Shown here in pieces: positions 7,301 through 15,394 of a stretch of DNA of 15,394 nt. The DNA comes from Ochromonadaceae sp. CCMP2298 (Eukaryota > Sar > Synurophyceae > Ochromonadales > Ochromonadaceae). The DNA lies in assembly GCA_026770595.1 (NCBI GenBank), contig MU634122.1, forward strand, positions 1-15,394. Reading direction: 5' to 3'. Numbering within the stretch: position 1 is the stretch's first letter; the number at the start of each line of letters is the position of its first letter. Below the pieces are notes generated by a model. That model was not told the origin of the DNA and did not search any database. It worked only from the letters and a program-made list of their open reading frames with translations. The position numbers and the translations under genes were made by a program.

Positions 7301-9627
7301 TGGCACGGGTGGAGGGGGAGGTGCAGGACGGGAAGGCAGGGAAGGCCACCAAGCTGTTCAACTACGGTTTCCTGAACTACTTCAAGTCCGGAGACTACCA
7401 CCACAACAACCAGCCCCTGGTGAAGCTTCTGCACAAGGCACTGAGAGAGAAGAACTACGATGTGTACAAGCTGTACGAGGAGAGCGTCACCATGCGCCCC
7501 CCCACCACCGTCCGCGACGTGCTGCAGTTCAGCAGCGCCAGACAGCCTGTACCTTTGGAGTCCGTAGAGTCTGTGGAGGCCATCATGAAGCGCTTCTGCA
7601 CGGGAGGCATGTCTTTGGGCGCGCTCTCCAGGGAGGCGCACGAGACTCTGGCCATCGCTGTCAACCGCATAGGGGGTCGCTCGAACTCCGGTGAGGGCGG
7701 GGAGGACCCTATTCGCATGCTTCCTATCACAGATGTAGACGCCGAGGGAAAGTCTGCCCGATTCCCGCATCTGAAGGGCCTGCATCAGGGCGACATGCCC
7801 TCCTCCCGCATCAAGCAGGTGGCCTCTGGTCGCTTCGGCGTCACACCCCAGTACCTTATGTCCGCCGACCAGCTGGAGATCAAGATAGCACAGGGGGCCA
7901 AGCCCGGCGAGGGGGGGCAGCTGCCCGGTCCCAAGATCGACTCCTATATTGCCGGTCTGCGTAACAGCAAGCCCGGTGTGACCTTGATCAGCCCCCCCCC
8001 GCACCACGACATATACTCGATCGAGGACCTGGCGCAGCTCATCTTCGACCTGCACCAGATCAACCCACAGGCGGGCGTGTCTGTCAAGCTCGTCAGCGAG
8101 GTGGGCATAGGCACAGTGGCCTCGGGCGTGGCTAAGGCCGGCGCAGACGTGATCCAGATCTCGGGCCACGACGGGGGCACAGGCGCCTCCCCCATGACCT
8201 CCATCCGCCACGCAGGCTCTTCCTGGGAACTGGGGCTTGTCGAGTCGCACGCTGCCCTGAAGCGCAACAGCCTCCGCGGGCGCGTGCTGCTGCGTGTGGA
8301 CGGCGGCCTCAAGAGCGGCTGGGACGTGGTGATGGCCGCAGCCATGGGCGCGGAGGAGTTTGGCTTCGGCACCATCGCGCTCATCGCGGAGGGCTGCATC
8401 ATGGCGCGGATCTGCCACACCAACAAGTGCCCCGTGGGAGTGACCACCCAGCGCGCCGAGCTGCGAGAGAAGTTCCCCGGCACTCCCGAGGAGGTCGTTA
8501 CTTTCTTCAGCTACGTAGCCGAAGAGGTGAGACAGATCCTGGCCAGGCTGGGCTACACCTCTCTCGACGAGATTATAGGCCTGCCGAACCTGCTGGAGCC
8601 GCGCGAAGGGCTGCAGCTGAAGAAGACCAAAAACGTGGACGTTTCGTTCGTAACCGACGCTCTGGCGGAGGGTACGGGTGACGACCGCGCATGGCTCAAG
8701 CACGGCCCCGTCAACGACAACGGCGTAACCCTGGACGATATTATTTTATCCGACCCCGAGGTGGCGGCGGCCGTAGAGGAGCAGCTGTCGGTGCGCAGAC
8801 AGGTGGCCATCAAGAACACAGACAGGGCTGCTTTCGCCCGCATATCGGGACAGATTGCTAAGAAGTACGGGGATGGCAAATTCCAAGGGAGGATGCGCTT
8901 CGACCTCACTGGAGGCGCAGGCCAGTCCTTCGGTGCATTCCTGGGGCAGGGCATGGAGCTGCACTTGTCTGGTTATGCTAACGATTATGTGGGCAAGGGT
9001 ATGGCGGGGGGCCTTATCGTGATCCGCCCGCCTGATGCGGATATCGAGTCTGGAGGGGCACGAGCTGCGGCCTATTCGATGGTAGGAAACACGGTGTTGT
9101 ACGGCGCCACTGGCGGGGCTCTGCATGTACGCGGGCGCGGCGGCGAGCGCTTCGCGGTGCGCAACAGTGGCGCTCTGGGGGTGGTGGAGGGGCTTGGGGA
9201 TCATGGGTGCGAGTACATGACTGGCGGAGTTATCGTCGTTCTCGGCAGCGTGGGCCGCAACTTTGGCGCCGGTATGACGGGCGGTCTGGCCTTTGTGCTA
9301 GGCGACGAGGGCTGGCTGGACGGCGCGACTCCTGATTCCTTCGACCTGCCCACCTACACCAACACCGGCACCATCAAGCTGATCAGACTGACCCCCCAGC
9401 ACACCGCAGCCCGCGCCTATCTAGCAGAAGTGCTGGGAGCACATGTGGGCGAGACGGACTCACCCAGGGCCGCCCTCACACTCAAGAAGCTCGACCAGGC
9501 TATGGAGAACATGTGGGTGGCCGTGCCTGCCTCCGAGACCGGCAATGCCCTGCTAGCAGAGGTGGAGGTCTCGGCCAAGAAATCCATGTTTGGGGCGGCC
9601 CTGGATTTGCTAAAGTTTGGGGGCTAA
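4381..9627 (+). CDS. Fd-GOGAT: Ferredoxin-dependent glutamate synthase, plastid precursor, two exons
   Basis: It converts glutamine plus 2-oxoglutarate to two glutamates using reduced ferredoxin, completing the GS/GOGAT ammonium-assimilation cycle in the plastid. Exons 4381-6920 and 7101-9627 give 1,688 aa. Residues 1-26 form a signal peptide with hydrophobic core [12 protein letters not shown] and probable cut [10 protein letters not shown]. Maturation must also expose C65 of ACGVGF, the catalytic Cys of the class II glutaminase domain (about 65-480). The central domain follows (about 560-850), then the FMN domain with GHDGGTGA at 1202-1209. The 3Fe-4S cysteines are C1279, C1285 and C1290 (C-x5-C-x4-C). 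The GXGXG domain lies at about 1440-1640. An insertion at about 1052-1082 ([14 protein letters not shown] region) matches the ferredoxin loop and argues against the NADH type. No GltD-like domain is attached. The first in-frame ATG was chosen; 4405 is an alternative. Confidence 0.95.
6921..7100 (+). other. Intron of the Fd-GOGAT gene
   Basis: A 180-bp GT-AG intron (donor GTACGT, acceptor CCCCCACAG) in phase 2. It splits a Met codon within the conserved KIMSKMGIS motif, so the correct joint is clear. Its length is a multiple of three, but read-through stops at TGA 6943-6945. The 3' half is pyrimidine-rich, with no G from 7030 to 7099. Confidence 0.92.
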
Positions 9628-10394
9628 GCTCCTGGGATTACGGGAATCTGGGAATAACGACATGTACGCACATATCCACGCACCCACATACTAATATACG
9701 CACATCTGCCTTCGTGCAGACGGTATAACCAGCTCTCAAGTGAGCCGTAGACAGTAACATAATTTACACTACTATTAATTTCTTTTAAGAGGATTTTCTC
9801 CCTCGTAATTGGAATTTTAATCATTAGACGTAGCCTTTCAACCCCCCCCCCCCAACTTTGCATGGCGGAAGGACCCTCATCTAGCACTGGAGAAGGCGGA
9901 GAGATTCGGAGATTCAGAGACTGTTTTGGTAAATATTTCCCCGTCATGTTTCTTATTACTACTGATATACATTTACACATCACTACAAACTGGATGTACA
10001 TTTACAAATCGCAGCTGGGATATAGACCAGCAGAACTAGTTTAAGCATGCGTTCAGGGTATGCGACTAGTCTACCGGTAGGTATACGAAAGGTAATATGG
10101 AATTGGGAACCAGGGAACCGGGGCCTGCGAACATGGGTCCCTATATTGTCGGGACTCATGCGCGAAACTGGTGGGAAATAGGGAACTAATGACGGTATTA
10201 GAGGTGCGGCATAGAAATGCCACAAAGAGAAGGTATCCGGGCATAGGGAGAGTCTCTCCCTACGTGTGCTGCGGTGCTGTACTGCTACAGTGGTACAGTG
10301 CTTTACTGCTATACTTGCTAAATTGCTTCTGGTGGTAGTACCTTCAGATGGTTAGGTGGCTGGGTGGCTGGGTGGCTGTATGGCTATACTGTGC
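9628..10394. other. Non-coding intergenic stretch between Fd-GOGAT and PH gene
   Basis: This is the convergent 3' region of two genes, with no supported ORF or RNA gene. It holds a CA-rich patch (about 9660-9700), a run of 12 C (9842-9853), two ACTAGT sites (10035-10040 and 10065-10070), a perfect 10-bp palindrome CTACCGGTAG (10071-10080), and the hairpin TAGGGAGAG-T-CTCTCCCTA (10244-10262). The hairpin lies downstream of the PH gene stop and could be in its 3' UTR. Confidence 0.6.
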
Positions 10395-11172
10395 TTACTG
10401 GAAGCCGCTGCAGCAAGACATGCCGCGAAATAGGCGCCGCAGACAGGACAGGCAGTCCAGGCGTGTGGCCTTCTGCACACTGGCTGTGGGTCTGCGCACC
10501 TGGGACTGGTCGCTAACAGAGGAATCGTCGAGGTCCAGGTCTCTACTGTCCCTCGCAGAGTATAGGGGATTGGAGGCCGTCTGCCTGCACCTGTCGCGCA
10601 CCGCTGTGAGCGCCCTCGCCCACGCCTGAGCCTCGGTTTCGTCCCCAGCGCGAAGATAGTACTGCTTGTCTTTGAGGCTGAGTCGGATAGTGCAGTATCC
10701 CTCCCCACAGTACTCCCCCAGCCCACTCGCATCCCCCTTCATCAGCTTGATCTCGCCCAACTACCGAAGATTGGGGTGAAACGGAGGAGGGGGGAATTAG
10801 GGTGGGAGAGGTGGGAGATCGGAGGTGTAAGGGGGTCGGCGTCGGGGTTGGGGTTGGGGTCGGGGTCGGGGTTGGGGTTGGGGTTGGGGTTGGGGTTGGG
10901 GTTGGGGTTGGGGTTAGGGTGAGAGTGGGGGGAGCGGATGTTGGGGGGTTGGGATTGAAACTAGTGGTGGAGTGGACGGTAGATAGGTTGACCTGGGGAA
11001 TGGAGAGCGCCGCCAGCAGCTTCTGCATCTTCGCAGTCTTGTAGTAAGTGAGGTAGGCGCCGTTGACCTCGAAGAAGCGGCGCTGCCACGTGCCGTTGGA
11101 GGACAGTTTGAGCAGGTAGCCCGTCATAAGCTGCTCAGGCATGTCGACGAATTCCTGGTTCCACCACGGCAT
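10395..11172 (-). CDS. Small PH-domain protein, two exons
   Basis: Model on the minus strand: exon 1 is 11172-10993 and exon 2 is 10760-10395, joined in phase 0 to give 181 aa. Residues 17-116 read as one complete pleckstrin-homology domain: TGYLLKLSSNGTWQRRFF (first two strands, with K22, R31 and R32 as possible phosphoinositide contacts), YLTYYKT, then IKLMKGD, YCTIRLSLKDKQYYLRA, and a final helix AQAWARALTAVRD carrying the conserved Trp at 107. The intron falls inside the domain, so splicing is needed for a full fold. The tail (about 117-181) is Ser/Asp-rich and ends with four Cys at 163, 166, 176 and 177 beside basic residues, which could be lipidated; that is inference. PH domains usually bind phosphoinositides or proteins at membranes. 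The partner is unknown. The donor GTCAAC is weak, so the exon 1 end is less certain than the domain call. Confidence 0.75.
10761..10992 (-). other. Intron of the PH gene, C-rich on the sense strand
   Basis: A 232-bp intron on the minus strand (donor CAG|GTCAAC, acceptor TTCGGTAG). It rejoins the two halves of a PH domain in phase 0. Read without splicing, the repeat would encode a long Thr-Pro run, which is not expected in this fold. The length is not a multiple of three. Confidence 0.75.
10844..10921. repeat. Twelve tandem GGGGTT/GGGGTC hexamers (telomere-like)
   Basis: Twelve uninterrupted hexamers on the plus strand (10844-10915): ten GGGGTT and two GGGGTC (the third and fourth), followed by AGGGTG. 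This has the same unit as ciliate-type telomere repeats and many G-tracts, so the plus strand can form G-quadruplexes. It lies wholly inside the PH gene intron, where the transcript carries the C-rich version. Confidence 0.97.
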
Positions 11173-11629
11173 TTGCTTGGGGGATCCCCAAAGTTCGGAT
11201 CACTGATCCACTGACGGCGAGGCTCGACACGGGGACATGCACGCACGAAAAGATATGAAGCCTGCACCAAAGTGACTCTAGCTCTGGCGGCGAAGCCTCC
11301 AAACCAAATTCTGAAGAATCTTTAGTCAGTCAATCGCGTTGGGAGCGTTGGGAGCGTTTGACTGATCCCAACAGCACCCGACGTTGAGGTTCCTCAGGAA
11401 CTTCCTGTGTTTTTTTCGCCGTAAAAGCCGGATGGGGTTTTACTTGACGCATATATTTTATCCGAAAAGGGTGTTTTAGAACCTCCCCAAATTGAAGAGG
11501 AAGCTGCATCTGAAGCTTGGGTGTGCAATGATGCTGCAGAGCTGCTAATCTTTCCAAGAGAGACCACAGTTCTGGGTCTTTCTGCTTCGAGTTGACAACT
11601 GCATCTCGCGCAGGATCACCCGACTGAGA
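11173..11629. promoter_or_regulatory. Divergent intergenic region between PH gene and Rossmann-like gene
   Basis: These 457 bp separate two divergent start codons and must hold both promoters. GATC-containing stretches occur near the PH start (GGGGGATCCCC about 11179-11189, then GGATCACTGATCC) and just before the other start (GGATCACC about 11613). There is an AT-richer zone around 11400-11480. No ORF or RNA gene is convincing here. Confidence 0.5.
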
Positions 11630-12955
11630 ATGATGCAGCTTTTCGCGCTGGCGGTGGTGCTGCTGCTCGCGCTGTGCAGCAACAGCCACGCCTTCCGACT
11701 GCTGGCCTCCAGAGCCGGCCTGAGGAGCTCTCTCTCTATGGCTGGCGATGTAGTGGTAGTTGGACTGGCGGGCGGGGTGGCGGAGACGTTGGTGTGCAAG
11801 CTGATAGCCAGCGGGACCCCTGCGTCGGCCTTTCTCGATAGAAGGCCCTACTCCCCCTCACTCCTGGAGGCAGTAGCCTCCACACCCGGCATGGTCTACT
11901 GCGGCTCCCCCGGGGAGGAGATCATCGACCTGGGGACCAATAGGGCCCCCAGACAGTCAGTGGAGGAGTTATTAGCCAACAAATTAGTAGTAGTAGTGGA
12001 GGACGAGGGTGACCTAAACCTGCGCACGCTCTTCTCCCTGGGGGGGCAGTCCACCCCCTCCCAAGAGTACGTCTCCAAATTCGCTAATTCCGTACCCACC
12101 CTGCGGGGCGCTGTGTGCACCGCAAGTGTGGCTAGCGTGGCTGCTTCGGGCAAGGGCTTCGGCAGCTTGTTTGGGGGCAAGGGGGCGGCGGCATTCAGGT
12201 CTGTGTGCGAAAACGCAGGCAAGCCTTTCAGCCTCGTACAGTATGGCAAACTTATCGGAGGCATACCGGGCGCAGAGCCTCTAGCCTTCGTAGGCCTGCC
12301 TCTGCTGGAGCCCGAGTTGGATCAATCCTACATACTAAAGTCGGTGCTGGCGTCGCGCCCTGGGGAGAACAAGTATGCAGCAAGTGAGACGCTTACGCGC
12401 GACAGCCTGGCAGAGATGCTCGCACAGCTGGTAGCGCGCTCAGACAAGAAGGGCGTGTCGGAGAGAGCCCTGGATGCACTAGTGGTGAGCATCGCTGGCC
12501 CCGAGCCGCAGCAGGTCGATTGGGATAAAATATTCAACCGGTTGTTGACAGTGGGGGATGTGGAGCTTCTGAGGATCGATTTCCAGAGCGTCCCCAAGCA
12601 ACTGCAGTTTGTGAACTGGCTAGCTGACACGTGGTTCCCGCAGGCACTGATCGACGCGGACGCTGCAACGGTGCTGAGTGGCTCTCGGCCTGTAAGGGCG
12701 GTGAAGACATCCCCCGCAACGGTGCGCATTTTCTGGGAAGATTTGCAGTCGGATCTAACCGTGCGCGCTGTGGGCAGTCTCGAGATTACTGTCAATTCAG
12801 CCCCCGACTCGCTAGAAGACGCTTCTTTCGTGCCCTCCATAAGGGCGGTGCGGGTGGCTGCGGAGCCTCTGCCTGGGGAGAGTCTGCTGATGGACAAGCT
12901 GCTGGAGGCGATCAACAAGTCGGCCTACAAGAAGAAATTCGTCGTGGCGCTATAG
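11630..12955 (+). CDS. Unrecognised protein with plastid presequence and Rossmann-like N-terminus
   Basis: A single-exon ORF of 441 aa. Residues 4-16 are a hydrophobic signal peptide core, with a likely cut at SHA|FRLLASRAG followed by a basic transit-like stretch, so plastid import is predicted. At 39-60, GDVVVVGLAGGVAE begins a beta strand, Gly-rich turn and helix like a nucleotide-binding fold, and FLDRR at 68-72 could end the second strand. The classic GxxGxxG or GxGxxG motif is not exact, so a dinucleotide-binding atypical SDR is only a guess. A Gly/Ala/Ser-rich loop lies near 150-175. The C-terminal third (about 290-441) mixes strands and helices and resembles no family I can name. There are no other membrane segments. 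Two ATGs stand in tandem at 11630 and 11633. It is divergent from the PH gene and convergent with the MYB gene. I assign no function. Confidence 0.85.
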   Translation: MMQLFALAVVLLLALCSNSHAFRLLASRAGLRSSLSMAGDVVVVGLAGGVAETLVCKLIASGTPASAFLDRRPYSPSLLEAVASTPGMVYCGSPGEEIIDLGTNRAPRQSVEELLANKLVVVVEDEGDLNLRTLFSLGGQSTPSQEYVSKFANSVPTLRGAVCTASVASVAASGKGFGSLFGGKGAAAFRSVCENAGKPFSLVQYGKLIGGIPGAEPLAFVGLPLLEPELDQSYILKSVLASRPGENKYAASETLTRDSLAEMLAQLVARSDKKGVSERALDALVVSIAGPEPQQVDWDKIFNRLLTVGDVELLRIDFQSVPKQLQFVNWLADTWFPQALIDADAATVLSGSRPVRAVKTSPATVRIFWEDLQSDLTVRAVGSLEITVNSAPDSLEDASFVPSIRAVRVAAEPLPGESLLMDKLLEAINKSAYKKKFVVAL

Positions 12956-13380
12956 GCTAGATGGGGGTAGAAACATATCTATGCATCTAGGTATGCAGGT
13001 AGGTAGGGTAGGCAAGTAGATATCTGAATATCTGGGTGCCTATTAATTGGGCATTGGGCTGTTAAATAAGAATCTAAGAATCTTTGATCGACACACGCAG
13101 GCAAACATTTTTTTAAAACTTTAATTGACTATTCCTTATGTGATGCATATAGTGGTGTTCAAGATATCAGAAGGGAGCGTAGAATACTAGGAAAATATGA
13201 AAATAGGAAAGATGGATAGCAAGATGAGGTGCAATATGAAAATCAAATTGGTACTGTATATTTGAGGGGCGTGGATGTCCGGGTGTAGGGGGTGGGGTGC
13301 ATGGGTACAGGCGGTAGGGTGCATGGGTAGAGAGGATAGGGGATATGGGTGCGGGGGGTAGGGGGTAGTGAGTAGGGTGC
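12956..13380. other. Convergent intergenic stretch with G-rich tract
   Basis: No gene is supported between the two convergent stop codons. The left part has short GTAGG/ATCTA-type near repeats (12960-13040) and AT-rich sequence. The part at about 13264-13378 is G-rich on the plus strand and contains GGGTGCATGGGTA twice, 22 bp apart (13295-13307 and 13317-13329). Read on the minus strand, this tract is C-rich and G-poor, like the introns elsewhere in the window, and it begins just past the MYB stop codon. Confidence 0.6.
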
Positions 13381-15320
13381 TCAGAATAAGAACACTTCTT
13401 TCCCTCTGGGTCTCTTGTGGTCCGGGCAGACGGGAGAGTATTGCGTGTGCTCGAGGGGCGAGTGCAGCAATGGGGACCACTGCCCCGACTGAACCCTGCC
13501 CCCACCCCCACCCCCGCTCCCGCTCCCGCTCCCGGGGCCGCCGCCCCCGTTCTCACCCTCGCCCCAGCCGAAGTCGTCGAAAGCCCCCCCGAAGGTGGAG
13601 ATCGAGAATGCGGAGTTGGCAGAGCTCTGCCTGCTGCTGATGAGCAGCGCACTGGCGGAGGCGAGGTTGCCGCTCAGGGGACGCGCATAGCCACCCAATA
13701 GGAGGGTGCGCGTGCACGGGGCGGGGGAGGCCGTTACAGCCCCAGCCGTTACCAAACTTAGGGGGATCCGGTTAGAATTCCCATGTTGGCCTTGCATAGG
13801 AGGCAGCATAGGCAGGGGCATGGACATGGGCATGGGCAACTGGGCGCTTACGGTTATATCAGTGCGTGCGTCGGTGAGCGGGTTAGCTTTGAGGCTGTTT
13901 CGCCCCCCACCTAGCCAACCCGACAATATGAAGTCGCCTGCCTTCGCCTCCGCCTCTGCCTCCCCCACCTCCCCCTTCTCCCCCACGCACAGGGGTCCCA
14001 GGTCCCACCAGGAGGCGGAGAGGATGCTTGCCTGAGTGTCTTCGGAATCCGCACTGCCCCCAGGTGCCACCAGACTCGCAGCCTCGGTGCTGGTAGTGGC
14101 GGAGGGTGCAGAGGGTGCGAAGAAGGGAGCAGAGGCTGCAGAGGGAACAAACGGAATAGAATTGACAGAGGGAGCAGATAACGTGCCTCTGCTGCCTCCG
14201 TAGTTGAATGCATTAGCATTGTACGAGGGTAGCACGGCTCTGAACCCTACCCCCTCCTCTGCTCCCCAGTGGGTGCTGATGTGCTGACGCATCTGCTGCG
14301 CCTGCATCTGGGTTTCCCTCCGCTGCTTCATATGATCCTGCAGCTGCGTCTTCATCTGTGTCTGCTTCTGATGCCCTGCATAAGCCTGCACCTGTGCTTG
14401 TGCCTGCGCCAGCATACGTGGGTCGGGGGAGGCAGAGGCGTCGCACTCTGTGGTAAGGCAGTCAATCAGCTGATCGATGTCGCCAGGCTCACTCAGCTCC
14501 ATACTCAAACCCCTATCCATATCGACATCGATATCCATGTCTATGCTCGTTCCCTGGGTCAGATCTGACACCTCTGGCTGCAGACCCAGAGATGGGATGG
14601 GGGCAGAGGTAGGCTCAGATGCCTGGGCGCGGTTGTAAGCGGGGATGTAGAGATGGAATGGTAGAGGGGGCAGGGGGGGCAGTGGCCGCACCGATAGATC
14701 CCTGGGACAAGGCCCAGCCATAGGCGCAGCCACAGACCCACTCGCAGACGCAGCGATGAGCGCAGTCATACTAGGCGCACTCGCAGACCCAGTTACAGAT
14801 ACACTCGCAAACTCAGTCCCAGAGTCCGACGTGCTGTCGCTGCTAGGGTTTCTCTGCATGAACGCCTTGAGCAGCGAGTAGCTGCCTGCGTTGTCTTCGT
14901 AGTTGTCCCGGCTGATCACATGCCAGCGGTTCTTGATCGCGTTGTCAGACCGACCAGGCAGTACTTCCATAAACCTGCTCCACTTCTTGCCCAGCACTTG
15001 CTGCAGTTGGATTATCTTCGCGTCCTCCTCTTTGGTCCATTCGCCCTTCTTGATGTTGGGGTCGAGCTGGTTCAGGTACCTCTCCCTGCACTGCTTGCCC
15101 GTGCGCCCGTTCATATAGGTTGCGATCTTGGGCCTGTTTGGGTTAAAGAGGGGAGAAGGAGAAGAGTGCGTAAGCGTTGTGATAAAAAGATTATTCTTGT
15201 GAAATGCAGCTTTTCTCACCAACTGCCGGTGCTGCCATGCTCATCGATCAGCGCAAGTAGGAGACTGTCCTCCTCTTTCGCCCAGGGCCGCTTGGCGTTC
15301 ACCTTGGGGATCAGATTCAT
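13381..15320 (-). CDS. R2R3-type MYB transcription factor, two exons
   Basis: Model on the minus strand: exon 1 is 15320-15220 and exon 2 is 15133-13381, giving 617 aa. The intron splits the Trp34 codon in phase 2. Repeat R2 spans about 11-62 with W13, W34 and then Tyr53, where a third Trp is usual (RTGKQCRERYLNQL). Repeat R3 spans about 64-108 with W66, W85 and W104 all present, and the LPGRSDNAIKNRW recognition helix. These helix-turn-helix repeats bind DNA in the nucleus. The remaining 500 or so residues are low complexity: Ser/Ala/Thr-rich, Pro-rich, an acidic patch (about 230-265, IDMDIDVDMD), a Gln/Met-rich stretch (about 276-320) and a Gly-rich run near 562-580. Acidic and Gln-rich parts may activate transcription. 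The start is the first ATG, with an in-frame TAA six bases upstream. Target genes are not shown by the sequence. The 3' end is less certain because the sequence after the stop looks intron-like. Confidence 0.9.
15134..15219 (-). other. Intron of the MYB gene
   Basis: An 86-bp GT-AG intron on the minus strand (donor GTGAGA, acceptor AAACAG). Its removal restores GSWPKIATYM, the second Trp region of MYB repeat R2. The 3' part is pyrimidine-rich and contains TTTAACCC. Without splicing, exon 1 stops at TGA directly after Trp34. Confidence 0.93.
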
Positions 15321-15394
15321 GGCTTAGTCTTGGGGTGGGGGTGTTGTAGATCAGTCTTGTCGATCAGCCTTCGGAGCCGACAAGCCAGCAATTA
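15321..15394 (-). promoter_or_regulatory. 5' flank of the MYB gene
   Basis: These 74 bp upstream of the MYB start codon run to the window edge. They contain a repeated GATCAG (about 15351 and 15362), separated by one helical turn. The in-frame TAA right before the ATG supports the start. Confidence 0.4.

Noticed and set aside
7165-8703. A 512-codon open frame on the minus strand
   Set aside because: It lies antisense to the conserved Fd-GOGAT FMN and iron-sulfur region. Its predicted protein is rich in His, Leu and Gln without motifs, typical of a shadow frame in GC-rich codons.
4381-9627. NADH-dependent glutamate synthase
   Set aside because: The ferredoxin-loop-like insertion at about residues 1052-1082 is present and no NAD(P)H/FAD GltD-like domain is fused to the C-terminus.
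10244-10262. Rho-independent terminator
   Set aside because: The hairpin TAGGGAGAG-T-CTCTCCCTA lacks a following T run, and such terminators are not used by nuclear RNA polymerase II.
10844-10921. True chromosome end (telomere)
   Set aside because: The array is only 72 bp and is flanked on both sides by PH-gene exons, so it is internal.
10802-11044. Open frame encoding a long Gly-Val run
   Set aside because: It is the translation of the GGGGTT repeat, antisense to the PH gene intron.
13167-13652. Open frame overlapping the 3' end of the MYB gene in another frame
   Set aside because: It is Pro/Gly/Ser-rich from repeat sequence and overlaps a better-supported MYB frame. Only its last part is relevant, as a possible spliced MYB end.
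1-15394. Bacterial contaminant
   Set aside because: GT-AG introns with conserved splice joints, signal-peptide plastid presequences, an R2R3-MYB and a PH domain show nuclear eukaryotic DNA.

Overview
The window looks like a gene-dense piece of nuclear DNA from a eukaryotic alga with a secondary plastid of red-algal origin. A photosynthetic stramenopile is the best guess; a haptophyte or cryptophyte cannot be excluded. Four reasons support this. Several genes contain short GT-AG introns. Four of the six proteins start with a hydrophobic signal peptide, and in three of these a Phe sits at the predicted cleavage point (AVG|F, STA|F, SHA|F), like the ASAF-type plastid presequence. One gene is a plastid-type ferredoxin glutamate synthase. 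One gene is an R2R3-MYB regulator. No bacterial operon, tRNA, rRNA, CRISPR array or transposase gene was found.

Layout. 1-982 is gene-free but structured: an array of about twelve degenerate 15-bp palindromes (16-452), a near-perfect palindrome of about 196 bp (565-760), a 10-bp-stem hairpin (842-873) and a candidate upstream ORF (872-955). 983-2390 (+) is a three-exon DUF1995-family protein with a predicted plastid presequence. 2497-3699 (-) is an intronless, plastid-type 3-isopropylmalate dehydrogenase, convergent with the DUF1995 gene. 3700-4380 is the shared upstream region of that gene and the divergent ferredoxin-dependent glutamate synthase at 4381-9627 (+, two exons, 1,688 aa). 9628-10394 is a non-coding stretch with a C12 run and small palindromes. 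10395-11172 (-) is a small two-exon PH-domain protein whose intron carries twelve telomere-like hexamers. 11173-11629 is a divergent promoter region. 11630-12955 (+) is an unrecognised protein with a plastid-type presequence and a Rossmann-like N-terminus. 12956-13380 is a convergent intergenic stretch. 13381-15320 (-) is an R2R3-MYB transcription factor with a long low-complexity C-terminal region.

Function. The two enzymes recognised with confidence belong to plastid nitrogen and amino-acid metabolism. Glutamate synthase makes the glutamate that donates the amino group in the last step of leucine synthesis, and isopropylmalate dehydrogenase supplies the 2-oxo acid for that step. They lie head to head. 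The DUF1995 and Rossmann-like proteins also look plastid-directed. The MYB and PH proteins are probably a nuclear regulator and a membrane or signalling adaptor.

The most unusual features are the palindrome array, the long palindrome, and introns that are strongly depleted in G on the sense strand and rich in CCCTAA/CCCCAA-like repeats. All gene models rest on reading the sequence alone, without alignments or transcripts.
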